Below are positions 52,970 through 61,165 of a DNA stretch of 64,000 nucleotides, in pieces. Every line of letters starts with the position of its first letter. The stretch's first letter is position 1. Source of the stretch: an uncultured Clostridia bacterium (lineage in GTDB: Bacteria > Bacillota > Clostridia > Christensenellales > Borkfalkiaceae). Location: assembly GCA_934271065.1 (NCBI GenBank), contig CAKQQQ010000001.1:310001-374000 (forward strand), in the 5' to 3' direction. The notes beneath the pieces were generated by a model, which did not search any database, had not been told where the DNA came from, and was given only the letters and a program-made list of their open reading frames with translations. Both the position numbers and the translations under genes were made by a program.

Positions 52970-53683
52970 ATGGAAGATAAAAAATTCGCCGTTTTAATCG
53001 ATGCTGACAATATTGGTAGCCAATACATTAAAGTTATAATTGATGAAGCCGCAAAAGAAGGAATTATTACCTATAAACGAATTTATGGAGATTGGACAAA
53101 GCCAAACCTTTCTTCATGGAAAGAAGTGTTATTAGAATACTCTATAAATCCAATGCAACAGTATGCTTATACTACAGGCAAAAACTCTACTGATTCCGCC
53201 ATGATAATTGACGCTATGGATATTTTATATACGGGAAACGTTGACGGGTTTTGCATTGTTTCTTCGGATAGCGATTTTACAAAGCTTGCAGCAAGGTTAA
53301 AAGAATCCGGAAAGGTTGTAATAGGTATGGGAAAAGAGCAAACCCCGAAGCCATTTGTTTCAGCTTGTACCAAGTTCATGTATATCGATATACTAGCAGG
53401 AGATAAAGAAAAGAAAACAGCAGGCAAAACTCAGAAACAAAAAGCTGAAGAATCTACATTAACTAAAGAAACGGAAATCAAGAATTCTATAAGAACTATA
53501 ATAGATGAAAACTCAGATGCGGATGGATGGGTTTTAGCAAGTACGGTTGGTACGCTTATGCAAAACAAATACCCTGATTTCGATTGTAGAAACTATGGTT
53601 GCAAAAAAATGATTGATTTATTAAAAAAGTTTGGATTTGAAACTAAAGTATTACAAGATAAAACTACATATTTTGTAAAATAA
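52970..53683 (+). CDS. NYN-domain (PIN-like) putative RNase with OST-HTH/LOTUS domain
   Basis: A protein of 237 residues. The NYN domain (about 1-145) shows acidic positions in FAVLIDADNIG, NSTDSAMIIDAMD and IVSSDSDFTKLAARL, the pattern of PIN-like nucleases. After a Lys-rich linker, residues about 165-237 form an OST-HTH/LOTUS-type winged helix, an RNA-binding module. Members of this architecture are widespread in bacteria but mostly uncharacterised. Codon use is clearly AT-richer than in the neighbours, and it sits beside a tRNA cluster, so it is probably acquired. It stands alone with promoter and terminator. Confidence 0.88.
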   Translation: MEDKKFAVLIDADNIGSQYIKVIIDEAAKEGIITYKRIYGDWTKPNLSSWKEVLLEYSINPMQQYAYTTGKNSTDSAMIIDAMDILYTGNVDGFCIVSSDSDFTKLAARLKESGKVVIGMGKEQTPKPFVSACTKFMYIDILAGDKEKKTAGKTQKQKAEESTLTKETEIKNSIRTIIDENSDADGWVLASTVGTLMQNKYPDFDCRNYGCKKMIDLLKKFGFETKVLQDKTTYFVK

Positions 53684-53718
53684 AAAAGCGGTGAGGAAAT
53701 TAATCCCCACCACTTTTT
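53684..53718 (+). terminator. Terminator of the NYN gene
   Basis: Imperfect hairpin AAAAGCGGTGAGG / CCCCACCACTTTT directly after the stop codon, ending in T5. Confidence 0.65.
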
Positions 53719-53762
53719 ACCGCCTTTTGCGGTCTAAAACTTCATATACAATGCTCCTATGA

Positions 53763-53886
53763 TTACAACGGAGCAATATTTTTTTGATTTTTAATATTAA
53801 GTTGTCGTTGTTTTTGCCATTCGGCATAATCTTTTTTACCCTTTTCAGAATTACAGTATCCGTTCTTGTAAATCAAGAACGGGCGC
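53763..53886 (-). pseudogene. Tail of a decayed gene
   Basis: On the minus strand an open frame of about 40 codons ends PFLIYKNGYCNSEKGKKDYA...IAPL and stops at 53763-53765. It has no plausible start, and a stop lies just upstream. The composition (Lys, Asn, Tyr, Gln-rich) looks like the C terminus of a real AT-rich gene. I cannot name the family. The rest of 53719-53955 holds a small hairpin (TTGCTCC / GGAGCAA) and nothing else recognisable. Confidence 0.4.
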
Positions 53887-53955
53887 GCGTTTATATTTTA
53901 TGTTATTTTAGCGAATTGTCGTTGCCCGATATGCCAGACAAAAATAAAACCAACC

Positions 53956-55296
53956 TTAATAGCCGTATCGTTTTTTATTTGCGGCAAAAAACACGACGGA
54001 GACTATTAACGCGCAGATTTCGGTTGCCGACGACGTCCACCATATTCCTTCGACGCCGAAAATAGCAGGTACGAGAATAATAAACCCGATTTGAAATACC
54101 AACGACCGCGCAAAAGACAAAATCGCCGATATAAGCCCGTTATTAAGAGCGGTAAAAAAGCCCGACGCGTAAATCGTTATGCCAGAGAATAAGTAAGCGA
54201 AAGAATATCTTCTGAAAGCGTAAACCGTTAATCTGAATAACTCGTCATCGTTCCCGACGAATAATTTTGATAACGGAACTGCAAGCGCTTGCGCTAACGC
54301 GGCAAGACAAATACCCGCAACCGACATAGAAATGACGCTTTTTCTGAACAGACTCTTTAATTCCGCTTTATTAGCCGCGCCGTAATGGTAACTGACTATA
54401 GGCGCGCTGCCGATAGAAAAGCCTATTTCAATCGCCAAAAACACAAGTTGAACGTACATTACCACACCGTAAGCAGAAACTCCGTTTTCGCCGATATATT
54501 TCATCAGTTGTAAATTATATAAAATTCCGACGATGGAAGACGCAACGGTGGTAAGAAGTTCGGAAGAGCCGTTGGCGCACGCCTGCAATATCGGCTTGAC
54601 TTCAAATTTTGTTTTCGTCAATTTAAGAGAACTGTCGTTTCTTCTTAAAAAGTAAACGAACGGAATCGCTCCGCCGATAATTTGCCCTAACCCCGTCGCC
54701 ACGCCCGCGCCTACAAGCCCGAATTTGAACACGACAATGAATAAATAGTCGAAAACGGCGTTGGTTACCCCCGCAATTACGGTAACGTATAACCCGATTT
54801 TAGGCTTCCCTGCCGCGGCAAGAAAACTTTGGAATACGTTTTGCAGCATAAAAAACGAAATAAAGGCAATAACCGTCCTGCCGTAAATGACGCAATAGTC
54901 TATCATGGCGTCATCCGCGCCCAAAAGTCGCGAAATAGGACGAGTAAACGTTATTCCGAGAACGGTAAGAACAATGCCGAGAGCAATGGTAAAAACGACC
55001 AGGAGACTGAAATGGCGGTTTGCTTTTTCGCCGTCGCCCTCGCCTAACGTTTTCGCAACGAGCGCTGTTCCGCCCGTACCGATCATAAAACCCGTTCCGC
55101 CGATTATCATAATAAACGGCCATATGATATTTATCGCGGCAAACGGAGTATACCCTATAAAATTGGATATAAACAGCCCGTCTATGACGCTGTAAATCGA
55201 CGTACAAATCATCATTATTACGGACGGTAATACGAATTTATATAATCGACCGTAAGTAAAATGGTCGGATATTTTTATAATTTCTTTGCGAGCCAT
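53956..55296 (-). CDS. MATE-family efflux transporter (second copy)
   Basis: A protein of 446 residues, 12 predicted segments. Landmarks: LPSVIMMICTSIYSVIDGLFISNFIG, GGTGFMIGTGGTALVAKTLGEGD and ANGSSELLTTVASS. This DinF/NorM-like subgroup resembles MepA-type exporters. It is only loosely related to the MATE gene at 5202-6602. The predicted -10 box ends 8 bases before the ATG and there is no Shine-Dalgarno site. Confidence 0.92.
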   Translation of the reverse strand: MARKEIIKISDHFTYGRLYKFVLPSVIMMICTSIYSVIDGLFISNFIGYTPFAAINIIWPFIMIIGGTGFMIGTGGTALVAKTLGEGDGEKANRHFSLLVVFTIALGIVLTVLGITFTRPISRLLGADDAMIDYCVIYGRTVIAFISFFMLQNVFQSFLAAAGKPKIGLYVTVIAGVTNAVFDYLFIVVFKFGLVGAGVATGLGQIIGGAIPFVYFLRRNDSSLKLTKTKFEVKPILQACANGSSELLTTVASSIVGILYNLQLMKYIGENGVSAYGVVMYVQLVFLAIEIGFSIGSAPIVSYHYGAANKAELKSLFRKSVISMSVAGICLAALAQALAVPLSKLFVGNDDELFRLTVYAFRRYSFAYLFSGITIYASGFFTALNNGLISAILSFARSLVFQIGFIILVPAIFGVEGIWWTSSATEICALIVSVVFFAANKKRYGY

Positions 55297-55304
55297 AACG
55301 ATTT

Positions 55305-55332
55305 ATTATAACGGAATATTAAATATTGTCAA
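55305..55332 (-). promoter_or_regulatory. Promoter of the second MATE gene
   Basis: On the minus strand TTGACA (55327-55332), 16-base spacer, TATAAT (55305-55310). Confidence 0.75.
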
Positions 55333-55416
55333 TCAAATATCTGCGTGTATGTCTTATTTTATAAGCCTTAACAAGAAAATTCGCCGCAACAAAATTTACT
55401 CTTTGCCAAATCAGAC

Positions 55417-55460
55417 AAAAGATCAGAACTATGCGCGCCCGCCGCATAGTTCTGATTTTA
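55417..55460. terminator. Hairpin between the MATE and tRNA-Leu genes
   Basis: Perfect 14-base stem ATCAGAACTATGCG / CGCATAGTTCTGAT with a 7-base loop. A short T run follows on the plus strand and CTTTTG on the minus strand. No gene on the plus strand obviously needs it. Confidence 0.6.
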
Positions 55461-55502
55461 GATAAATATACGCATATATAATAGCAATTGTAATAAACAA
55501 AA

Positions 55503-55545
55503 AATAACGCAAATCAAGCCCTATCGGTTCAACTTACGTTATTTG
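55503..55545 (-). terminator. tRNA-Leu(AAG) terminator
   Basis: Imperfect long stem beginning AAATAACG and ending CGTTATT, followed by TTTTTG on the minus strand, directly after the tRNA. Confidence 0.65.
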
Positions 55546-55631
55546 TGGTGCGGTCGACAGGACTTGAACCTGCACGAGAAAGCCTCATAAGATCCTTAGT
55601 CTTATGCGTCTGCCAATTCCGCCACGACCGC
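55546..55631 (-). tRNA. tRNA-Leu (AAG)
   Basis: 86 bases with encoded CCA. Acceptor GCGGTCG / CGACCGC, long variable arm of class II type, T arm GCAGGTTCAAGTCCTGT. The anticodon stem TAAGA / TCTTA closes the loop CTAAGGA, so the anticodon is AAG (codon CUU). A34 is a potential TadA target. Confidence 0.9.
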
Positions 55632-55684
55632 AATTACGCAACCCGAACGCCGACGAACTTCGCCAACACCCAGACTGCTCGACT

Positions 55685-55713
55685 ATAATATCAAATTACT
55701 TTTTGTTTGTCAA
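55685..55713 (-). promoter_or_regulatory. tRNA-Leu(AAG) promoter
   Basis: On the minus strand TTGACA (55708-55713), 17-base spacer, TATTAT (55685-55690). Confidence 0.85.
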
Positions 55714-55760
55714 ATGATTTTATTGTGTTTTTCTAAAAATTCGACTTAATTTTTAGTTTT

Positions 55761-57398
55761 TTACAACCTTATCTCCGAATCCGAAAGCGCGACGGCGGCA
55801 GGTCGATGCGATATGAACACTATCGTTCTTCCGCTTAAATCTTTCAGATTTTTAATAAGCCTGTATTCGGTTTTTTCATCCAACGCCGACGTGGCTTCGT
55901 CTAAAAGCAAAACCGGCCTTTTTGAAAGCACCGCCCTTGCAACGGCGATTCTCTGAACCTGCCCCTCGGAAAGCCCTGCACCGCGTTCGCCGAGCGGAGT
56001 ATTTAACCCGTCTTTCAATTCGAATACAAACTCTGCGCAAGCAACGTTCAAGGCTTCTTTATAATCGTCGTCATCGACGGTATCGGGCGCGAACAAAGCA
56101 AGATTTTCTCTTATCGTACCCGAAAACAAATAGTTGCCTTGCGGAACGTAACCGAAAAGTTTTCTGTCTCCGACTTCGATTTCGTGTTTTCCGCGAAAAT
56201 CAACGATTTCCACCGTTCCGCTTAGCGGTTTATATAATGCAAGCATAAGTTTAAGCAACGTGCTCTTCCCTACGCCGGAACGCCCCGTTATACAGGTTAA
56301 TTCGCCTTTTTTAATCTCTCCACTTACTCCGTTAAGTATTTTCGCGTCTCCGTAGCCGAACGTCAAATCGTCGATAACGATTTTGTCAAAATTATCGCAG
56401 ATAACCGCGCTATCGGTAACGTTTTCAACGGGAAACGTCTCTATTTCGTAAAGCCTTTCCGCGCTTGCCGACCTTGCGTAAACGACGGGCATAACCGATG
56501 CAAACGACGTCAGCGGGCGTTGTAATTGTTCCATCAACAAAACGACTGACAATATCGCGCCGTATTCCATACGCCCTTTTACTACGCCGAACGTACACCA
56601 TATTACCGCAAAAACAAGCCCCATATTGCTTACTAACGAGTACAAAACGTTTACCGCCGAGTACGTTTTTGCTCTTGCGATACGCTTGCCCGAATATGCG
56701 GAAAATATTTTGCGGGATTTTTCAGAAACTCTGCTTTCCGCGCCGTAGGACTTTATCGTATTTATCGACGCGATGCTTTCCTGCGTAAACGATCTGCCTT
56801 CTCCGTCCAACGCCATTATCTGTTTTTGATAGGCTTTAAGTTTGGCTTTGAAAATCACGCTTAAACCGAAAATCAACGCTCCGCCGACGATGAGAATCAG
56901 AGTAAAGGCAACGTCGGTAGTCATTAAGGCAATCAGACAACCCGCAAATTGCGCAACCAACCCTGCCGTAACCGGAACGATCGCCATAGTGTCGGCTGCG
57001 ACTTCCCGACTGTCCGCTATAATTCTGTTCGAAAGTTCGCCGCTATGATACGACGAAACTTTATCTACACTGCTTGAAAGAGTTTTGAAAAACGCTTTAT
57101 CCGACAATTCAACCGCCATTTTTACTCTGTATTTTTCGGATAAATACGAATTAAGCGTTCGCGCCACGATACGCAAAAGCAATATCGCCACTAACGCGCA
57201 CGCCAAAATTATTATTAAGGTTTTTTCGCCCGCGCTTGCGCCGTTAACTAAAAATTGCGTAACGTACGCGAAAGCGACCGAAAAAAGCGACGCAAGAACA
57301 GACGTAACGGTAAGAATAGCGATTCTTCCGCGATACTGCTTTATTTTATCGCTGAGCCACTTTTTACTTTCGGTTATCCCGGTTTCGTGTTTTTTCAT
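55761..57398 (-). CDS. ABC exporter, fused membrane and ATPase domains
   Basis: A protein of 545 residues. Six-segment exporter domain (about 20-310), then an ATPase domain with Walker A TGRSGVGKSTLLK, Q loop YVPQGNYLFSG, signature LSEGQVQRIAVARA, Walker B PVLLLDEATSALD and H loop FISHRP. All catalytic motifs are intact. No N-terminal C39 peptidase domain is present. It overlaps the S24/S26 peptidase gene by 4 bases, suggesting joint export of a processed peptide (inference). Confidence 0.92.
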   Translation of the reverse strand: MKKHETGITESKKWLSDKIKQYRGRIAILTVTSVLASLFSVAFAYVTQFLVNGASAGEKTLIIILACALVAILLLRIVARTLNSYLSEKYRVKMAVELSDKAFFKTLSSSVDKVSSYHSGELSNRIIADSREVAADTMAIVPVTAGLVAQFAGCLIALMTTDVAFTLILIVGGALIFGLSVIFKAKLKAYQKQIMALDGEGRSFTQESIASINTIKSYGAESRVSEKSRKIFSAYSGKRIARAKTYSAVNVLYSLVSNMGLVFAVIWCTFGVVKGRMEYGAILSVVLLMEQLQRPLTSFASVMPVVYARSASAERLYEIETFPVENVTDSAVICDNFDKIVIDDLTFGYGDAKILNGVSGEIKKGELTCITGRSGVGKSTLLKLMLALYKPLSGTVEIVDFRGKHEIEVGDRKLFGYVPQGNYLFSGTIRENLALFAPDTVDDDDYKEALNVACAEFVFELKDGLNTPLGERGAGLSEGQVQRIAVARAVLSKRPVLLLDEATSALDEKTEYRLIKNLKDLSGRTIVFISHRPAAVALSDSEIRL

Positions 57399-57847
57399 TT
57401 TCTGCCGATTATTTTTTTAATTATACGTTTTACGAAAGAACGCGCTTTATAGGCGCGCTTTCTCGCCGGATAAGTTTTAATACGCTTATTGACGTATCTC
57501 TGATATTTTTTACCGTTAAGGTCTACTTCTTTTTCGCCCCTGAAAAAACCCGTAAGCACGCCTATGACGGCGTCTTCGGGAACGTATTCGTCCGCATAAC
57601 AATTGTCGCCGCGTATAACGTAATCGCTTTCGCGCACGGTAAGAACTCTATGCAAAACGTAAGCGTTTCCGCGTGTATAAAGCGCGACGTCGTAAGGCTT
57701 TAATCTTTCGGTTTTTTTATCGACGACGATTACGTCTTTACCGCTTCTTATCATAGGGCGCATACTCACGCCGACAGTCGTACCCACGAACTTGCCTTCC
57801 TTTTCAAGTATGCCTTTAATATCCGTATTAGAATTAAACTGAATCAT
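57395..57847 (-). CDS. S24/S26-family peptidase (signal-peptidase-like)
   Basis: 150 residues from the ATG at 57847. VGVSMRPMIRSGKDVIVV holds the nucleophile Ser28. YVLHRVL supplies His66 in place of the Lys of classical signal peptidase I, as in SipW/Sec11-type enzymes, and RGDNCYADEYVPEDAVIG is the following box. No membrane helix is visible; the C terminus is strongly basic. It overlaps the HprK-like gene (4 bases) and the ABC gene (4 bases). In gut Clostridia such genes occur with HprK-like kinases and PqqD in peptide-modification clusters. Confidence 0.82.
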   Translation of the reverse strand: MIQFNSNTDIKGILEKEGKFVGTTVGVSMRPMIRSGKDVIVVDKKTERLKPYDVALYTRGNAYVLHRVLTVRESDYVIRGDNCYADEYVPEDAVIGVLTGFFRGEKEVDLNGKKYQRYVNKRIKTYPARKRAYKARSFVKRIIKKIIGRK

Positions 57848-58548
57848 AAATCGGTAACCATCGCTTTGAACGAAGTCTCGAACGCCTCGCGCGAAATATC
57901 GCAATCGAGTACGAATGCCGGCACGGTTTTAACGAGTATATCAAGCAATTCAAGCGTTCTCGCCGCGCCGTTTTCGGTGGACGGTATCAAAGTCTGAGTA
58001 AATAATGATTCGGCAAAATCGCCTTCCGATATTCTTGCGATTGCGTTCGATTTCGATTGACGGATAAAACACGCCGCCTTTAATTCGGCTTTACCTGCGT
58101 AGCCGAAATTCTCCTTCCCCTGCCACGGCGTGCCGTAAACGTAAAATTTACCGTTTTCATATCCGACGATGGGCTTATCTCCGTTAAGAATTTTTGCCGT
58201 AGGTAAATTTTCAAGCCACAATTTAGAATGAGTGGATTTTCCGGCGCCGCTCCTGCCCAAAAACGCATAAGCGGCATCGCCGTATTCAACGACGGAAGAA
58301 TGTAACAAAAACCTGTCGAATTGCGGCGCGAGATTACAGATTTTTCTGTAAATGCAAAGATTTTCAATATACCCGTCGGAAAACCCTTCCGAGCCGCTTT
58401 TTTCGCTGTAAAACTCGTCATCGGTAACCGTTATCGACATATCGGGCTTTGCCGTCTGGTCTTCAGCCAGATATTTTTCGCAAAAGCGAGCGGTGTATCC
58501 CAACCTGTTATTTATCAGAACCTTCAATCCGGCAATATCGTAAAGCAT
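57844..58548 (-). CDS. HPr kinase-like (ScmC/PqqD-associated) ATPase
   Basis: 234 residues from the ATG at 58548, preceded by GGGAGGGCTTT. Walker A GRSGAGKST at residues 98-106 lies after FLLHSSVVEYGDAAYAFLG, as in HprK/PEPCK-fold proteins; ILNGDKPIVGYENG follows. It lacks the HprK signature for HPr binding, and members of this group cluster with RiPP genes. The target may be a peptide or small molecule (inference). It is the first gene of the trio, 110 bases from the divergent WYL regulator. Confidence 0.8.
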   Translation of the reverse strand: MLYDIAGLKVLINNRLGYTARFCEKYLAEDQTAKPDMSITVTDDEFYSEKSGSEGFSDGYIENLCIYRKICNLAPQFDRFLLHSSVVEYGDAAYAFLGRSGAGKSTHSKLWLENLPTAKILNGDKPIVGYENGKFYVYGTPWQGKENFGYAGKAELKAACFIRQSKSNAIARISEGDFAESLFTQTLIPSTENGAARTLELLDILVKTVPAFVLDCDISREAFETSFKAMVTDL

Positions 58549-58565
58549 AAAGCCCTCCCGATTGA

Positions 58566-58594
58566 ATATTACCATATTTTACTTAAAAACGCAA
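58566..58594 (-). promoter_or_regulatory. Promoter of the HprK-like/S24-S26/ABC operon
   Basis: On the minus strand TTGCGT (58589-58594), 17-base spacer, TAATAT (58566-58571). Confidence 0.7.
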
Positions 58595-58623
58595 CCTAAA
58601 ACGCCGCCACCGCTATTATTTCG

Positions 58624-58652
58624 TTGAAAAATAGATTGAAAAATGTTATAAT
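58624..58652 (+). promoter_or_regulatory. Promoter of the WYL regulator
   Basis: TTGAAA (58624-58629), 17-base spacer, TATAAT (58647-58652). The ATG is 6 bases downstream, so transcription should begin at the start codon. Confidence 0.8.
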
Positions 58653-58658
58653 GGAATT

Positions 58659-59597
58659 ATGAAATACGAATTGATGTTAAGAATACTGTTTTACTTACTC
58701 GCGCGCGGAAAAACTTCCGCGTCTAAACTCGCTTCGAGATTCGAAATATCTACGCGCAGCGTTATCCGTTATATCAACGAAATCAGTCTTGCAGGAATAC
58801 CCGTCACGTCGGATTACGGTCGCAACGGCGGTTATTATATTGCCGACTCGTATAAGTTGACCGACGGTTTTATGACCAAAGCCGAATTCGATGCTCTGAT
58901 TGCCGCGGCGGAAGCGTTCAACGGTCCGGTCGGAGAAAAGCATCTTACTTCGGCTATCGAAAAACTGCAATCTCTTCATCGCCCGAATTCCGCCGGCGGA
59001 GAACTTAAAGCGGGAAACTTCCTGATCGATTTTTCGACTTGGGGCGGTCAGAACGACGCCAACTCGATAATATCCGTCATAGAAACCGCCATCGAAAAAC
59101 TTATAACCGTAAACATAACTTACGTCGATAGAAACTCAAACCGCACGGAACGCGAAATCGAACCGCACGTTATCGTATTAAAACAGGGCGTCTGGTACGT
59201 TTACGCTTATTGCCGCGTCCGCAATGAATTCAGAATTTTCAAATTGTCGAGAATTTTATACGCTTCGCAAACGGACAATAAATTCGTAAAACGCCAAGTC
59301 GATATAGGCGCGCTTACATATGAAAACTGGCTTGAATCTTCAAACGCGGAATACGTCGATCTGATGATCGAATCCGACGCTTTAAGCGACGTGGAAGAAT
59401 GGCTCGGCGTTAAAAACGTGTATCGAAAAGCCGACGGAAATTTTTACGCGTCGTGTAAACTGCCCGTAGACGACTGGCTCGTCTCCAAACTTACAAGTTA
59501 TGGCAACAAAGTAAAAATTCTCTCGCCCGAATCGCTGATATGGGCTGTAAAAGGTCGCGCGACGGACGTACTTGAATTATATGCCGAATATAGATAA
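58659..59597 (+). CDS. WYL-domain transcriptional regulator (YafY type)
   Basis: A protein of 312 residues. N-terminal HTH (about 5-60, TSASKLASRFEISTRSVIRYINEI), a middle linker, a WYL domain (about 140-215, ITYVDRNSNRTEREIEP and WYVYAYCRVRNEFRIFKLSRI) and a C-terminal WCX domain. WYL domains bind ligands such as nucleic acid ends or nucleotides. It is divergent from the HprK/peptidase/ABC operon, so it may control it (inference). It is probably translated from a leaderless mRNA. Confidence 0.92.
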   Translation: MKYELMLRILFYLLARGKTSASKLASRFEISTRSVIRYINEISLAGIPVTSDYGRNGGYYIADSYKLTDGFMTKAEFDALIAAAEAFNGPVGEKHLTSAIEKLQSLHRPNSAGGELKAGNFLIDFSTWGGQNDANSIISVIETAIEKLITVNITYVDRNSNRTEREIEPHVIVLKQGVWYVYAYCRVRNEFRIFKLSRILYASQTDNKFVKRQVDIGALTYENWLESSNAEYVDLMIESDALSDVEEWLGVKNVYRKADGNFYASCKLPVDDWLVSKLTSYGNKVKILSPESLIWAVKGRATDVLELYAEYR

Positions 59598-59643
59598 ACA
59601 ACGCCGATAAGGTGGGGATTTTAGAACGTGGTGGTAAAAAATT

Positions 59644-60276
59644 ATGGACATATTTGATAAAGAAAGTAAATTAACCGAAAATATGTTTGACGGTTCATTT
59701 AATAAAAAAAAGAAATATTGCAGCAAAGATTATTGGGATAATCGCATTTATAAAGAAAAAAACTATTTGAAGGCGGAGAAAGATATTGTAAATATTTTAA
59801 GCAAAAAACAAAAATATAATGTGTACGATGTATGTCAATATTTTGCTGAAAAGTATTATGCTGTACAAATTCCTGTTAAATATGATATACCATATCGTGA
59901 TACTAGTAATTTTCAATTTGGTTTGTTTAGTAGTGATAAATTTATTAATTCATCTACAAAAATTTATGACACCGAATTTAATTGCACTGATGACAAAATG
60001 GAAGATGGCGAAGAATCTATTCTTTTAATGGTTGATTTGTATAATAATAAAACGTTGCACGATAAATATCCGGCAATTAAGCAAATTTATAATGAAATAA
60101 TAAAATTCAAAAGGCAGCAAGAACAAAAAGGCAATTCGTCATATTATCAATTTAATACACTTATATCTATAACGAGTTATGACAGATTTACGATTAACTC
60201 TATGAACGTTATCGAAGGCGTATCGCCAATCGAAGATATAAATTATGAAATATGGTTTTTTTATAACCATTCATAA
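59644..60276 (+). CDS. AT-rich hypothetical protein
   Basis: 210 residues, not recognised. It is rich in Lys, Asn, Tyr, Ile and Asp with no membrane helix or signal peptide; the N-terminal third is basic, the middle acidic. Base composition is far more AT-rich than the host genes, a strong sign of recent transfer. GGTGG lies 10 bases before the ATG. It sits between the WYL regulator and a tRNA-Leu gene. After its stop, the same frame stays open to 60471 with host-like codon use. Confidence 0.6.
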   Translation: MDIFDKESKLTENMFDGSFNKKKKYCSKDYWDNRIYKEKNYLKAEKDIVNILSKKQKYNVYDVCQYFAEKYYAVQIPVKYDIPYRDTSNFQFGLFSSDKFINSSTKIYDTEFNCTDDKMEDGEESILLMVDLYNNKTLHDKYPAIKQIYNEIIKFKRQQEQKGNSSYYQFNTLISITSYDRFTINSMNVIEGVSPIEDINYEIWFFYNHS

Positions 60277-60471
60277 AATAGATGGCGTAAAATTAACCGC
60301 TACACCGAAAAAGAACTTTTCGGGACTGCGCAAAAACTTTACCAACTCTTAAATGCGCTGTTCGAATATGCCGTTTCGGACGAAAATTACAAATCACAGC
60401 CCTATGATTTTCTTATATTTTGCAATATAAAAACCCAACTTAAACCCAACTTTACGAATTTTACGCAATGA
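60277..60471 (+). pseudogene. In-frame coding remnant after the AT-rich gene
   Basis: A 64-codon open stretch (RYTEKELFGTAQKLYQLLNALFEYA, then SQPYDFLIFCNIKTQ) follows the preceding stop in the same frame and ends TGA at 60469-60471. Composition is host-like, unlike the upstream gene. It has no start of its own and looks like the 3' end of a gene replaced or split by insertion. The family was not recognised. Confidence 0.4.
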
Positions 60472-60473
60472 AA

Positions 60474-60522
60474 AAGCGGCTTAAATAGCAAAATTTAGTA
60501 AAATCCGCCATTAAAACCGCTG
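60474..60522 (-). terminator. tRNA-Leu(TAG) terminator
   Basis: Imperfect stem AGCGGTTTTAAT / ATTTAAGCCGCT with a long loop, followed by TTTTTC on the minus strand. Confidence 0.55.
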
Positions 60523-60527
60523 TAAAA

Positions 60528-60611
60528 TGGTGCGGATAACAGGAATCGAACCTGCACGGGGTTTCCAAAGGATCCTAAATCCTTCGCGTCTGCCAGTTCC
60601 GCCATATCCGC
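60528..60611 (-). tRNA. tRNA-Leu (TAG)
   Basis: 84 bases with encoded CCA. Acceptor GCGGATA / TATCCGC (with variation near the T arm), class II variable arm, T arm GCAGGTTCGATTCCTGT. The loop TTTAGGA between AAGGA and TCCTT gives anticodon TAG (codons CUN). Confidence 0.93.
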
Positions 60612-60616
60612 AAATT

Positions 60617-60643
60617 CGCCGAGTGAAAACACTCGGCGTTTTT
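60617..60643 (+). terminator. Hairpin between tRNA-Leu and fucU, T run on the plus side
   Basis: Perfect 9-base stem CGCCGAGTG / CACTCGGCG with loop AAAA, followed by TTTTT on the plus strand. It may stop plus-strand transcripts from the AT-rich gene before they enter the opposing core genes. Confidence 0.6.
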
Positions 60644-60667
60644 ATATCGTTATATAATCGTCAATTA

Positions 60668-61090
60668 TTATTTAATTACGCCCTTTTTCAAAATTATGTT
60701 GGCGTATATTGCCTGTTCGCCCGTTGCGATTACCGCGTAAGCGTTTTTGGCGCGTTCGTAAAACGCGTATCGTTCGATTTCGCATTTTCTCACGTTTTTA
60801 TCGCGCTTATTCGCAACCTTGTCGTATTTTGCCCAAATTTCCGGGGTGGGATCGCCGTTAGTCGTTTGCATAAGCATAAAATTCTGCTCCGAATAAGTAT
60901 CGAGCGGAATGAGCGACAATACGGCGTCAAGCATCTCAACGCCGCCTATTCCGTCCGCCCTTACTACTCTTTTACCGCAAGTTCCGCTTGGAAAATTTCC
61001 GTCGGCAATAACTATTTCGTCGCCGTGCCCCATTTCGCATAAAATTTTAAGAAGTTCCGGACTTGCGACTTTTGCAACACCTTTTAACAT
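60668..61090 (-). CDS. fucU: RbsD/FucU-family mutarotase
   Basis: 140 residues from the ATG at 61090, the normal FucU length. N-terminal LKGVAKVASPELLKILCEMGHGDEIVIADGNFP contains the conserved His. Family members interconvert anomers of fucose or ribose. FucU rather than RbsD is suggested by similarity of the N terminus; the sugar is uncertain, as no fucose genes are nearby. Confidence 0.87.
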   Translation of the reverse strand: MLKGVAKVASPELLKILCEMGHGDEIVIADGNFPSGTCGKRVVRADGIGGVEMLDAVLSLIPLDTYSEQNFMLMQTTNGDPTPEIWAKYDKVANKRDKNVRKCEIERYAFYERAKNAYAVIATGEQAIYANIILKKGVIK

Positions 61091-61165
61091 ATCTATACCC
61101 GCCTTTTGCCGAATAAGTCGGCTTTTTTCAACGATATTATACACTAAAAGATAATCAAACGCAAC

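Noticed and set aside
53784..54065. A plus-strand frame of 93 codons upstream of the second MATE gene.
   Set aside because: Its second half is antisense to the MATE gene end, its first half is low-complexity, and a decayed minus-strand gene tail explains part of it.
55349..55465. A 38-codon plus-strand frame (MSYFISLNKK...) considered as RiPP precursor for the nearby export trio.
   Set aside because: It has no Shine-Dalgarno site or promoter, runs into a terminator stem, lies on the opposite strand beyond a tRNA gene, and lacks a leader/core pattern.
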